Source: Lingula anatina (lineage: Eukaryota > Brachiopoda > Lingulata > Lingulida > Lingulidae). From it: DNA of 64,000 nt. A model generated the notes under the pieces. The model made no database searches and was not told the origin of the DNA. It saw only the letters and a list, made by a program, of their open reading frames with translations. The stretch is from NCBI RefSeq assembly GCF_001039355.2, contig NW_019774436.1, positions 221,339 through 285,338 of the forward strand, read 5' to 3'. Shown one piece after another: positions 35,158-48,044 of the stretch; the stretch's first letter is position 1, and each line of letters opens with the position of its first letter. The position numbers were made by a program, and so were the translations under genes.

Positions 35158-35325
35158 CAGGCGCGGATTTAGGCCGTCTTCTGGGTCTTCCGGAAGACGG
35201 TCAGATTTTTAAGTTTACGTTGACGGGTATCTAATGTTTTCTGTCGGAAGACGGTCAAAAATGGAGGATGGATTAAGAAAGATAATTTGGAAGACTGTCA
35301 GAAAATATCTCTGGATCCGCCCCTG
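35158..35325. mobile_element. CAG...CTG MITE with perfect 5-bp TSD
   Basis: Starts CAGGCGCGGATTTAGG and ends CTCTGGATCCGCCCCTG, with ATTTA on both sides (35153-35157, 35326-35330). Inside are two inverted GGAAGAC / GTCTTCC blocks. It shares the terminal GCGGATTTAGG / CTGGATCCG motifs with 28131-28377 but not its body. Confidence 0.85.
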
Positions 35326-35330
35326 ATTTA

Positions 35331-38016
35331 CTCCTGTTCTTGAATAGCAACATTTAGAATTTGAATCAGTGAAAGATGAAATTTGAAATTATAATTTAAT
35401 CTGCAGTTTAAATTATTAACTTCCTATCCATGAATCACAGTTAAGTGAAAATGGTTAAGTAAAAACATTGCTGAAATAAAGCAGCTGTAGTTCAAATTAA
35501 AAAAAACATCTATGAATAAAATGTTCCAAAAAATTAGATAATGAAAAATAAACTTAGTCTTATAAAAATATCTTGATTTACTCCCATGTTCTTAAAATAA
35601 ATACACCTAGATTTTAAACATAAAGTTCAAAAGTATAATTCTGGCTATTATGCCATTATTGTTAAATAAATGTTTGAGAGCAACAAATAAGGGCTCATGA
35701 CCATTCAAACCACAGTCCATGTAAATCAATCCATGGGGACTCTTGGTCAGTGCAATTAGTTTAACAAATAAACATGACCAGTCTTGTTTCCAGTGTACTC
35801 ATATAATCACCAGCTTTTCTGTGTTCTACGCAGTGCCAGGAGGAGGCATGTTAATCTGTTAAACTGTTTGCATTCAGCGAGAGTCCCTTGGGAGTTGTAT
35901 CAATCTGCATAGAACAACAGTTTCACTGGGAATGAGCCCTAAGGAATTAGATATATACATAATTGGCACTCAATCCCTATATCTACTTTGTGAACTTTTT
36001 GTTTTTTGAAACATTCCTAAAGGGAACACTTGAGGATTGACCATAATACAAATCTCTGAAATAAATTATTAAGCAATAAGTGCTGAACATTTCCAAGAAG
36101 ACAGATAAGTGCATTATCTGGAAGAATAAAAAAGGTTAATGCCTTCAGGCTAGACAATGTCCCTGTGCTTATAAGGCTCTCGAGTTTCATTCAGCACATA
36201 TGAACACATGTACAGCAAACAGATACCTTGTTTCAGCTACATTCGCTGAAACATTTAAAAGTCAAAGTGACTCCCTAAAATGTACATAAGGGTACTAGTA
36301 TAGCAGACAATTTTCTCTGATTTATAGATATCAATCATAGCACAATTTTTGCTGGTCATGATGCAGAGAGCTCTATCCAGAAGTCAAAAAAAATTTTTTT
36401 TTTGATAAAATTGATTACAGTCTGTGACAAATGTGGTAGTGAATGGTGGAAAATTTGGCACTGATCACCTTCAAAGCTCTGGTGCTGTTTTTGCTCAAAT
36501 TCTAAGAAATCAAATTCTAGGAATTTGACAACAAGAAGGTTCTAAACATAGAATGCAAGCTATAAGCTCTTAAGAAGTATTATCCTTATGGTATGTTAAA
36601 TACAAAATCTATAATTTCTACTTGTAAAATAGTTGCGCCAACTTGTCTGTCATTAAAGATATAGCAAGTGCAATGGTTAAGTCACCATTTAAGTACTATA
36701 CTTAAATCTGTTAGCCCCCCTAAAAATCAATGCATGCTAACTGCCTTAATAGGATTTCTTACACAAATATTTGATAAGGGATTATTTAAAGGCTACATTT
36801 CATTGTAAGATTGATGAGTGAATCAAAGTTACCAAAAATAAAGTGTACAAATTGCATTATAGGATTGTTCTTATAATTCAAACAAGAACTGAGCTGAACT
36901 TACTTCTGTATTCCATTAATATATGGGTTTTTTATTGGCTAAGTACCAAGTACAGCATTTCGAATATGATTAACTAATGTATAAATCTCAATGACAAGAA
37001 ATTTTCTTTTGGTATAATTTTGATTGCACACAGGAAGAAAAGTACTTTTACTATCCTGGCCAAAATGAGAGTCGAGATATACCCGAAATAAGATTTTGCA
37101 GAATTTGAAGGATGGGAAAAGAAATAATTACAGACTAGCGAGCAATGTGCGGTAACAAATAAAACCTGATAGAATTTATCCACAGATATTTTTTTTCTTA
37201 AATTTACTCTTTCACATCAATGTGCTATTTGCTTGAAAATTTGCTATAGATTTTCCATGGTAACTCCATGTCCAAATATGCATGGATATTCAGTTAGACA
37301 CATCATACTACATAATTTCGTCTGTCCAACTCTGTGGGGGGTCTCGCTAAGTACAATCATTTAAACTGAATGGCACACCTCCTCGAGCAGCTAGGGGGTA
37401 ATTAACTCTCGAGGAGGTGTGTCAGACTATTAAGCTTATTCCACTGCTTGCATTTAACAAGAATCTCCAGCATAGAAGGACTGGCCAAATTAGCACAATA
37501 TGTGTGTATCTGAATGGGGTCTATGAATAGCATCCTCATCAGACATGGGGCAACCTAAAATTCATGCATCCTAGCTACCGGTAATTAAAGTATGAGGGCC
37601 TCGTACCAACTTTACAGACCAGTATATAATGAGTCTTAGATGTACATGGGCCTATAATGATGCATCTACTGGATACCAGTGAGGATTTGATAATGGATAA
37701 TTTGTGAGAGTATACTGCATGTATTCCTAACTTAATATCATTACCAAGAAGTATATATGTATAATCCTCTCTTTTTGCCCCCAACTCTAACTAGAGGAAA
37801 CCAAATATTAGGAATTAGGACTTAATGAGAGGGGACTGAGGAGTCTTGTCAGCCCCTAAACCAGTTAATAATTAAATAAATGAATGAAATAAAATAAATA
37901 AATAAAAGTACATTTGATATTTTAGAGTAATATTGTTAAAGCAGTTTGAAGTAAATGCAAAATGAGTATGTGGCAACCAAAAAATTCACATGGTATCTCT
38001 TTTGTCAAACAAGTAT
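35331..38016. other. no gene seen; upstream region or 5' intron of the CUB gene
   Basis: AT-rich with no supported exon. It contains one 14-bp perfect hairpin at 37374-37421. Confidence 0.45.
37374..37421. repeat. perfect inverted repeat (14-bp arms)
   Basis: CACACCTCCTCGAG and CTCGAGGAGGTGTG with a 20-nt spacer; with one mismatch the arms extend three bases outward (TGG / TCA). Confidence 0.85.
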
Positions 38017-38184
38017 CAGGCCCGTAGCCAGGGGGGGTTCGGGGGGTTCGAAAGAACCCCCCTTTTGCTGGAAAAAGGTCCACTCTGGGTAAAATTTGAT
38101 CTAGGTACATGGGGATTATATGGTAAAAGGTCCACTTTTTCAGAAAAAGAACCCCCCCCTTTGAAATTGCTGGCTACGGGCCTG
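38017..38184. mobile_element. GTAGCCAG-family MITE, copy A, 5-bp TSD
   Basis: Starts CAGGCCCGTAGCCAG and ends CTGGCTACGGGCCTG, a perfect 15-bp inverted repeat. AGTAT flanks it on both sides (38012-38016, 38185-38189). Length 168. Internal GGTTCGAAAGAACCCCCC and AAAAGGTCCACTCTGGG match the copies at 40803 and 43328. Confidence 0.93.
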
Positions 38185-38348
38185 AGTATGAAGTGACCTA
38201 GCTTTACACTGAAAGTCCAACCTTACATATCAGTGTACCTTTGCCAAAAATTTNTTTGAAACTGCTGGCTACGGGCCTGAGTATGAAGTGACCTAGCTTT
38301 ACACTGAAAGTCCAACCTTACATATCAGTGTACCTTTGCCAAAAATTT
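38160..38348. other. contig join: 94-bp duplication around a single N at 38254
   Basis: 38160-38253 and 38255-38348 are the same sequence (TTTGAAA.TGCTGGCTACGG ... CAAAAATTT) with one mismatch. A one-base gap with identical sequence on each side is what an unmerged contig overlap looks like. Confidence 0.92.
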
Positions 38349-40051
38349 GTGGTCAGGATAGATGCACGATATGAACCCCCTGGTTTGCCTTTACATCATC
38401 AAATCTAATACATTGTACATGTAAAAGCATAGTCCAGTACCTGTAAATCAATAAAAAATATTCAATGAAAATCCACTTTAAGTGTATAAAAGAATGAATG
38501 ATTGAGACAATTTTCCCCTTACTCTTTTGACAACCTCTCCCTTATTCAAAATATAAAACCCTTTGCCTTTTCTCGTGTCTTAAATTATCTTATTAGCTTT
38601 GGTTCACTGCTCCAACTCCGTGCTCTAATTATGGAGACGGTGCATTAACCATGCACACGGCAGTAATGAGATACATGTAAATGTTCTAACTTAATTCTCT
38701 ATTCCCAGTTTCACTTTCCAAAAACTCATTTTGTCTGCACTCAAGAGGTACATTTACAGTATAAAATATTCAAAAGCACATAAGACCAAGGATATAATAA
38801 ACTGAATATAATACCTTGTTCAACCTCGACTAACTGACAACATAAACACGAGGGTTACCAGCTCAGCAGTGGACATGTACCCAGTTGCTACATGTACATT
38901 CTTTTCAGTCAAATGAACAGCTAGGAACTTTCTGATTGATACTGTGTCCATCCAATGTAAAACACACCTTTATAAACTTGGTGACAGCTTCATACAGTCT
39001 GTCCTAGCATGCCACTTATTTTCTCACAGCAGAACGTATCTCATAGGCCCCCAAGGGGGAAGGTCTATAAAGTGTTTCCTCTGCCTTATTCCCCAAGCAG
39101 GCAGTTAATGTGTCATTTTGGTATTAACAAAGGTTCGATACTTCACCAACATTCACCGCCTATCTAAATTTAATTATTACGCTAGTCTAATCTACTTTGA
39201 ATACCTTTTTTTTCATGCGTTCTTTTGCGAATGACTTGTCTCCTGACGTTAGTTTCTTGGAATGAGCAAAATACAAAGTCAGCAGCCTCTTATGAGTCCT
39301 ACAATTCAGTCTTTCCATTCATATTGCATATACACTACTACCCAGTAACTCATTTCTGTTTCAGATAGCAACTTAATATATGTATACTATATTCATGCAC
39401 TTATCTCCTCAAGTTTTAATCTGGAGATTAAAGTAGAGAAGTAGTATAACACAGAGTGCATGAAAACCATGCAACTTTTCCATTCCTTTCCCCTACATCA
39501 GTGTTCGTTTATACAGTAAAATCATCTTCATATACTACGTCATATCCTTATATCCACCCCCCCCCCCAACAAAACAACTGGATCCTCTACTGCAAAAAAA
39601 GGTAAACCTTCACTCAACAAGTCATCTTACTGCAGTGTAAGATTCTACTCAGCAAGGACTTGAGTAAGTGTAAGAAAAATCAATGATCAGATAACATTGA
39701 TATTACCCCATACAAGTAGAAAAATTCATTTCCAATTACAAAAGCCATGTCTACATGGCATCCTGTGATACGCATTTTATACGAATCTTATACTTAATCG
39801 GTTCACTTTCTTCCCAACAGTACAATTACCAAGGGGGAGCCACTAGTAAATGGCAAATGTCAACTCAGCAAGTGACTACTTTTGCTGGCAAGAATGCTGG
39901 TGACCCCCCCATAAGGACAACCTTTATTTTGATACAGAATATGGTTTGGTCCTTGACCGCCTGAACAACGCCTTGCTTGAATTCAGCTCTGGATGGTTGT
40001 AATCTGTTGTATGTGCAACATGCACATTGGAAGTAATCTAAATTTATCTGT
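38349..40051. other. no gene seen
   Basis: No exon or repeat family recognised; a poly-C run lies near 39558. Confidence 0.4.
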
Positions 40052-40319
40052 CAGGCCTACCCAACTACCAGACTCGGCACATAAGGATCCTGAATTAACC
40101 GGTATATCGGACCACACTACCCGTTTTCAAGGTGTGTGTCAGATCGCATTTCAGAGTATCATACCCCAGAACAAATTTTGTAGGACGACCGCTGGCTCAC
40201 CTTGTCAGTGTTCTGACTGATACTCCGAAATGCGATCTGACACACACCTTGAAAATGGGTAGTGTGGTCCAGTTAATTCAGGATCCTCTTGTGCCGAGTC
40301 TGGTAGTTGGGTAGGCCTG
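40052..40319. mobile_element. CAGGCC-ended MITE with 5-bp TSD (long form)
   Basis: Starts CAGGCCTACCCAACTACCAG and ends CTGGTAGTTGGGTAGGCCTG. TCTGT flanks it at 40047-40051 and 40320-40324. The arms are about 120 bp and include GGACCACACTACCCGTTTTC and AAGGTGTGTGTCAGATCGCA. 268 bp. Non-coding. Confidence 0.92.
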
Positions 40320-40802
40320 TCTGTTACAGAAGAAAGTGCAGTACACATATACATGAACTTGTAGACTACAAGACAGATTCATGTGAGTGGAGCCCTACAT
40401 ATGAAGTTAATTACTGTACGAAAAAAATTAACCTGCAAATGAAGAATTTGTGTAGTTGCCTCTAAAATCACTGAAACTTACCTTATGTATTGACCATCAG
40501 TGATGGTTGCAGTGATTCCAAAGAAGGATATCAGACTAGAAATTATTAATAAAACATTTCCAGGGGGTGCCACTTGAAGGAGACACCACTGAATGGTTTT
40601 TATAAACTAATGCTCCTACTTGGGAACATCCTAAAAAACAATTGCAGCGTTTGCTGCAGGTTCTCCTTTCTATAGATACAGAATATTCCACAGAAGCTGG
40701 TCCCGGTTCCACAAAAAAATTAAGTTAGTTCCAGTGACTAACATCTTTGTTACCAATGTTACATGGTCACATGCACACATCTTACCCTATCGGGTCAGGA
40801 AC

Positions 40803-40971
40803 CAGGCCTGTAGCCAGCAATTTCAGAGGGGGGAGGGCATTTTCTGAAAAAGTGGACCTTTTACCATAAAATCCTCATGTACATAGATCAAATTTTACCC
40901 AGAGTGGACCTTTTCCCAGCAAAAAGGAATGTTCTTTCAAATCCTCTGAACCCCCTCTGGCTACGGGCCTG
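40803..40971. mobile_element. GTAGCCAG-family MITE, copy B (reverse orientation)
   Basis: Starts CAGGCCTGTAGCCAGC and ends CTGGCTACGGGCCTG, flanked by GGAAC on both sides (40798-40802, 40972-40976). Its body is the reverse complement of the 38017 copy. Confidence 0.92.
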
Positions 40972-40976
40972 GGAAC

Positions 40977-43322
40977 AGTGTTACAGCACCTTCATGGACA
41001 TCCTAGTCAACATAGCCGGGGAACTGACTTGATTTTTTTCTTTTGACACTGGGGCCTGGTGTGAAAGTGGTGGTACTTATATATTGTATTGGGTATTACA
41101 AGGCATTGCTATTTGAGATATTACTATTTAAAATAAGCTTAAGTCAATCAAGTAATAATGCGCAGGGCAAATTACAAAATATCATGATGCACAGCAGAAG
41201 TCATTTCTTCATAGAAGTTAAAATTTGAAAGAACATGTACAAAATGTGTAAATATGCATCACTTTGTTGTACTGGCAAAAGCCAGACTCTTATACTTCTT
41301 CAACCAAATTTCTGCTGCCTCCTCAAAGTCCGTCTGCTGCTTAATGCCAAACAATTGGGACTGATTATAAAACAGAACCAGGTTGAAATATGTCATCAGG
41401 GACCATTAAAACTCGTCTTCCTGTAAAAATCATTAAATCAGCAGACTGGCATATATAGAGTTCCCTTTATTGTCTGTCATCTTAACTGAAGAATGTTTTA
41501 AAAACTGGAAAAATCCTTTTAAAATATCCAATAAAAATACCCCCTGGCGCATATTTGCCACTCAAGACAAAAGGTTCGCCCACAGAGAGTTTAAGTAATC
41601 TCTTTTCCTCACACACCTTTCCAGTCAAGGGAAATCTTTCAATTACCAATGAGCTTGAGTTTAATCATCACAAATCCTTATCCTGATTTGACAAGAGCGC
41701 AAAGGATTCAAATAATCTGAACATTCAATCGACTGGAAGGTCAATTCAATGGCCAATCAAGCTAAACATGACATTTTCGAAATGTCAGATATACCACGTA
41801 AATCAGTAAAATCATGGTCCTTGATTTCTATCATGTCTATTGAAATTGCATCTACAAAAGCACCATGCCATGTTTAATAACTGTTCAATCGTAAAAATGT
41901 ACTAGCTTTTCTTTCCAGCTCACTCGGTAATCAAAGTATGATTATTCATGAGAAAAAAAAAGGATTTGTTTTCCATCTCCTATTCCCACCTACCTAGATA
42001 AGGTACGTGTACATACTATGTACATTTATCATAGGTTAGGCCAATGGAACATGGAAAAGTTTTAATAAATAAAACACATGAAATGACAATGCATCAAAGA
42101 TTACCAGCATCAGCTAAAATGATTAGGAAGAAAAAGCTTTACATATTTTTTTCTAAGTTTGAATGTACTAAAGTTTTTCTGATGTAAATTAAGACCTGTT
42201 TGTGCTAGTACAAGTATCATAAAAATACATTTTAATAACAGTAGTATTATGACAATAATGGGAATCCAGAGTCAAATATGTAGAAAAGGTATGAATGCCT
42301 GAAGCTGGCAATCCTAGATAAGTCCAACTGTTCCAAGTCATACAATGTGTAAGATCAGTTGGCTGGTTGAATATCTTCTTTACTACTGGTACATGGCCAT
42401 GTGCCAATTAGGTCTGAGTTTTTTTCCTTAGCAGAAACCAGCCAAGTGGTGTGTTCTCTAGGCTATAAAGACAAGCTTCATGGGCACAATGACGCAATTA
42501 TGTTGTCATAAATAGCTACAGTGAAGAACCACTGCCATGAAGGATTAAATCTTTTCTATTTTTAGCTTCAGTTGTGGGTGTAATTGTGGAAATCAATATG
42601 AATATGATTAGGATATTTTTGGCGAAAGATTTTATGCTATGGTGATAACCTACCGGGGTATGCATGATTGCAAACATTAGATTGAGTTTCCATATCCATA
42701 CCTTATGTTTGTTATTTTAATTCTTCAAAAACTCTAATAGAGAGAAAAAAACTTAAAAAAGCTTGCTGTGTATAAGTGGCCTTTTTTTAAAACTACCTCA
42801 GGCAAATCCCTGAAGCATGTCTCAGATAACATCATTACACTGAAAGGTGACATAAAAAAAGCAATGTCACTTCTGATCATTCCTGTCAGTGCTATGGTTA
42901 ATTTTGATGAAATGATTTCATGAAAAAATAAACATACAGGTTCTGTATGGACCAGGTTCTGTATGGAACCCCATTAAAATATTGATTATTTGTGATTCTT
43001 AACTGCAATTGCCTATTGCGGAGACTTTATTTAAAGCTTTTAGCTGTAATGCATGCATATGTATTTACAACAATAGGATAATAGTGTGGGCAAAACAGAA
43101 ACCATGACTAAAAACTTATTGGTGATCAATTAATGCGGTAATCCATTTCTCATTTACCTTTCATTGCCTCCAACAAAGGTGACTAAGACTGCTTGTTTTT
43201 CACTCGGATTCTGTCTGCCACAAGGCAACAGCCAACTGATGCGTTAAAGCAGTGCTTAAGTAAATATGTATATATAATTCCTTTAGGGTGTTATCAAAAG
43301 ATGAAAACTAATTTTTATATAT
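40977..43322. other. no gene seen
   Basis: AT-rich non-coding sequence; I recognise no exon, RNA gene or repeat family. Confidence 0.4.
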
Positions 43323-43327
43323 TTTTG

Positions 43328-43494
43328 CAGGCCGTAGCCAGGGGGGTTTGGGGGGTTCGAAAGAACTGCCCCTTTTGGTGGGAAAAGGTCTACTCTAGTT
43401 AAAATTTGATCTAGGTTCATGAAGTTTTTTATGGAAAAAGGTCCACTTTTTCAGAAAAAGAACCCCCTTTTTTAAATTGCTGGCTACGGGCCTG
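43328..43494. mobile_element. GTAGCCAG-family MITE, copy C
   Basis: Starts CAGGCCGTAGCCAGG, ends CTGGCTACGGGCCTG, flanked by TTTTG on both sides (43323-43327, 43495-43499). 167 bp, same orientation as the 38017 copy. Confidence 0.92.
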
Positions 43495-44182
43495 TTTTGG
43501 GAGTTCTAGAGGACAATTCCCCCCTGGACATTCCCTCCCCCTGAACAACCCCCCTTCTGTAATGAATATCATAGTGAGAATGAACAAAGTGATATTGAGA
43601 AAAATTCATAAAATGGTAGTATTTGACATAGCATCGAATAATATAAGGATACCTCTCAAGTCTGTTTAATTCCATTGAATCTTATAATAAATAGCAAATC
43701 CTTTTGTTTTAATTTCATTTTCTGTCTTCTTTCTGATATTCAATAAAATATTCAAGTAATATATAAATTCATCATACAAATTCATTAAAAAATTTTGTGT
43801 ACCATTTGTGGTGCTTTTGCTATATATAATAGACATATAAGGTGACCTGCTTTTCAGTTTTGTTGGTATTACCAATCAATAGGAATATCCTAATTTCAAG
43901 AATCTATGACTTAAAAAATTACAGCATCTGTAAAATTCACAATTTCCCCCCATTGAAAAGCTTGAGTAATTATTGTATTGAGAAAACTTTAACATGTATT
44001 TGAGACCAATTAAAAATTCAGGCTTTGTGTGCCTTGATCATCTAACATTAGAATGCAAATATACTCAGATGTCATGCCACCTACAACGTATTGGGCCACC
44101 AACTCCTACTTTGAAAAGTTGGAATAAATCAAGTACAGGTCATTATCTGATAAAAGTTCATTCATCAGTACTGTGGCAATAG

Positions 44183-44613
44183 CCACAAATTTCAAACACC
44201 TTATGGTAACATCCCAGCCTCAGCCATAGTATTTCATTCATGAATAACTTGCAAAACTTTATAAGAACTTACTCAAGCTGCAGTGCCTGCTTGGAGATGG
44301 AAGCTGAAAAATTTGGATGGGTCATCTAAATCAAAAATTAAAACCTCAAAAACATCTCACTGGATTTTTATTTTCTCAATAGTATTGAATAGGGNAACCA
44401 CAAATTTCAAACACCTTATGGTACGTAACATCCCAGCCTCAGCCATAGTATTTCATTCATGAATAACTTGCGAAACTTTATAAGAACTTACGCAAGCTGC
44501 AGTGCCTGCTTGGAGATGGAAGCTGACAAATTTGGATGGGTCATCTAAATCAAAAATTAAAACCTCAAAAACATCTCACTGGATTTTTATTTTCTCAATG
44601 GTATTGGATAGGG
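44183..44613. other. contig join: about 212-bp duplication around a single N at 44395
   Basis: 44183-44394 recurs at 44398-44613 (CCACAAATTTCAAACACCTT ... TCAAAAACATCTCACTGGAT) with a 4-base insertion (CGTA) and about six substitutions. That is close to 3% divergence, as expected for two haplotypes of a polymorphic animal. Confidence 0.9.
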
Positions 44614-45204
44614 ATACCTTGGTCAACATAGAAAAATTGATGAAGTTTTCAGGAAAATTAATTTTTTTGCTGTATAAATGTCTAACCCAGTTTGTATGCC
44701 TTAAACTATGCTTGTGAACTAAAAAAAGTCCTTCTAGCTAAAATATAAGTATTTAGAATATTCATTTGAACAACCCTTGCTTTTGATGAAACTATAACCA
44801 TGCAGTTAATTTTGTTCAAGTTCAGCTAGAAATTACATTACATGCAAGATCAACATCAAAATCATTAATCAAAGCAGCAGACTTATCAGCTGCACATATG
44901 GACTACTTCCTGAGATCATCTATTACCAATGGACTTGTAATATCAGAATCATGCCTGTAGGTGCTTGATGAAACTTTCGGTAACAAAAAATTCAGCTTAT
45001 GTTCAGTTGTTTTTTAAACATATTTTATATACTTTGGGCAGACATAGTTTAAAAGGTAAAGTTGCCATTAGTCTGCCAGGGGAGCCTTAGCTAATTTGAC
45101 ACATTTCTTTATAAGTGTTAATGTGGTCTGGTATGTGTCATGGCTATATATTTACATTTGGTTCAAGAGAGTCTAACCAAATTGTTTATTTTTAAAACTG
45201 TAAA

Positions 45205-45550
45205 TTAAACGGATAACAACTGTTCATTTTGGCCAAAAAGTAAATTTTCCTGGGGTAAATGGCAATTTTCCCATACTTACCAATGGTTAATGAATATGTT
45301 TCTACATTCAAAGTTAGTCCCTGTTTTTTTTTCTAAAAGGCTTGTTTTTTTTTGTAATAATCTCTTAGAGATTATTGCAGAGTATTGCCATTTATGGAGG
45401 TCACGTGGTCGGATGGCAAGCATGGATTTCAGATTAATTGCTATAACTGCCGTTTTTGTGGTAAAATAAAATATATTATATTTCTGTGTGTTGTTTACAA
45501 TGTATTTATTGTGAAATATACATCTCTGATGAAAAGTTTATCAAAAGGGA
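45205..45550. mobile_element. MITE, AAAGGATAACAACT family, copy B
   Basis: Reverse-complement copy of 27473-27802. The left end (ACGGATAACAACTGTTC) is clear and the right end is decayed. Shared body: TGGGGTAAATGGCAATTTTC, ACCAATGGTTAATGAAT, TGCCGTTTTTGTGGTAA, GTATTTATTGTGAAATATA. Confidence 0.8.
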
Positions 45551-45799
45551 CCTAGAATTCAAATATGCTTTCTGCAACCATTCAGAGAGGTGAATTCTAG
45601 TACAGTATATACATGTAGCTAGCCTCTTACACAGTTTACATTATTATCAGTGATCCTTAGTGCCAGCTAACAAGACTAAGCAAAAATAAAAGAATGAAAA
45701 GATGTTGATTAAGTGGCCACAAGGGAGCCATGGAGTTCATTTAAAAGAACTAGCTATCCAATCTGCTGAAAGCATGTCTTCAAATGAAGCTCCATGTGC

Positions 45800-47050
45800 C
45801 ATTCACACAATTAAAATAAGTGTCCACTACCCCGGTAGTTTTTACATTCTAGCCCGCAGAGACCATGTCCCCGTAACTCGAAAGCATCGCGTATTGTGAA
45901 TAGCGATATCACATAGAGGCTACAATTATATGGGATGAGTATGGACGAGTTATGGACTCGAGACGCTTGCATTCGAGCACAATACACGATGCTTTTGAGT
46001 TGCGGGGACCATCACTGAACAAGGACAGGGTGCACAACCTGTCTCACATCTGGGGTATTGTTATAGTGAGCTGTTCTCACTATAGACTGGTCAGTTTGCA
46101 CTGCCTCCTCATATCAGTGGCTGCATTCACAACCATAGTTGATACGTGGATAAACAGATCTACATTTCAAATATGGCCAACCCACTTGAGAGTTTTCCGT
46201 GTAATCCCTGCGGGGAATCTATTCAGTGTCTGATGTGGCCGCATTCACATCAAGTTGAGCCATATGGCTCTACAAAGCCATGACCTAAATATGGAGGACA
46301 TACATGAAAGGAAAACCACCTAATCTTTTAATTAATAGTGTCCCCACCTCTCACACGCCTCCCCATGCGTCGTCCCTGTTGGGGCACTGTCATTAAATAC
46401 TGGCTCCATTGGGACGACACATGGAAAGGCACGTGAGAGGCGGAGAGACTATTAAAAGATTAGGCAGTTTTCCTTTCATGAACGTCCGCCATATTTAGGT
46501 CGTGGCTTTGTAGAGCCATGGCTCAACTCGATGTGAATGCAGCCTATAACTGCATTCAGAACAGTGGACTAACTAGTCTGTGGGTCAAATAAGGCGACCC
46601 ACTCAGATTGCCATCTAATCCGCTAATAGACATTGAATAGATTTCCTGTGGAGAAGTATTCAAGTGTGTTGGCCAAATTTGATTCTCGGACTATAGTCCA
46701 CTGTTCTGAATGGCCCCATTCAGAATAGGGGAATAACTAGTCTGAGGGTTAAATATGGCACCATTATCCGCTTATAGACACTAAATAGATATCCCATGGG
46801 GAAGTATTCAAGTGGGTCGGCCATATTTGACCCTCAGACTAGTTAGTCCCTTATCTGAATGGGGCCATATTGTGGCTTATTAAGGGATTAACCTTGCTTG
46901 CACTGTCTCCTCACATCAATGGATGCATTCACAACCAATTGACATTGAATAGATTCCCCATGGAAAAGTTTTCAATTGGGTCTGCCATATTTGATCCTTG
47001 GATCTGTTAGTCCGCAAATCAACTTGTTCTGAACGTACCCAGTATGACTG
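45800..47050. mobile_element. cluster of related inverted-repeat elements
   Basis: At least four units lie side by side: an inverted pair 45867-45898 / 45978-46009 (GTCCCCGTAACTCGAAAGCA); 46237-46544 with about 100-bp arms from GGCCGCATTCACATC; 46549-46715 (GCATTCAGAACAGTGGACTA and its inverse); and 46712-46866 (GGCCCCATTCAGA and its inverse). Degenerate parts of the same family (GCATTCACAACCA) occupy 46060-46236 and 46880-47040. Confidence 0.75.
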
Positions 47051-47229
47051 ATGAAGCCCCTATTTAAGTATTGGGATGAAAGCTTTTACAGGTACGCTTT
47101 CATTAGTGGAAGACTGACAATACCACATAGATCAACTTCCATCAGATTTAAGAAAAACTGCCAAACAATGATTTAGTCTGAATGACATCATTGCAAGTTG
47201 ACACTTACTGGTGCATAGCACAACCTACA

Positions 47230-48044
47230 TGTACCTTTGTTTTATTTTCAAATTTAAACAAAAACCTTATCGGAGCATTGGTACATAAGCTGCAACCATT
47301 AATGTTCTGCTTATACCACAAAGACTGAATCAGCTTTGGACTATCTGACTCTGAGATATGTAACTGGTACCACTACCTGGTAGTTTATCAGTACATGCAC
47401 TTAAGTTTTGCTTAGGGCCTAGAAAAAAGTATTCTTTAAGTTTCCAACTGATAAATTGTCATGCCTCCCACGGGAATTTCATAAAGGGACTGTAAGTGGA
47501 ATTCTGATGGTCTTAAATGTTCTCTTTTTCTTCTGAAATATCCTCTCCGAATGTAATCAAAGCTTATCACATCCTTTGTTACTAATGAAATTACTAAACT
47601 TGCTCCACATTTGAATCTTTAGACAAAGTGAAAGTGNTGTAGCTTTGTTTTATTTTCAAATTTAAACAAAAACCTTATCGGAGCATTGGTACATAAGCTG
47701 CAACCATTAATGTTCTGCTTATACCACAAAGACTGAATCAGCTTTGGACTATCTGACTCTGAGATATGTAACTGGTACCACTACCTGGTAGTTTATCAGT
47801 ACATGCACTTAAGTTTTGCTTAGGGCCTAGAAAAAAGTATTCTTTAAGTTTCCAACTGATAAATTGTCATGCCTCCCACGGGAATTTCATAAAGGGACTG
47901 TAAGTGGAATTCTGATGGTCTTAAATGTTCTCTTTTTCTTCTGAAATATCCTCTCCGAATGTAATCAAAGCTTATCACATCCTTTGTTACTAATGAAATT
48001 ACTAAACTTGCTCCACATTTGAATCTTTAGACAAAGTGAAAGTG
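47230..48044. other. contig join: 407-bp duplication around a single N at 47637
   Basis: 47230-47636 and 47638-48044 are essentially identical (TTTGTTTTATTTTCAAATTT ... GACAAAGTGAAAGTG). Same signature as the joins at 38254 and 44395. Confidence 0.95.

Noticed and set aside
47230-48044. A true 407-bp tandem duplication
   Set aside because: A single N lies exactly between the copies, as at two other places, so an assembly overlap is more likely.
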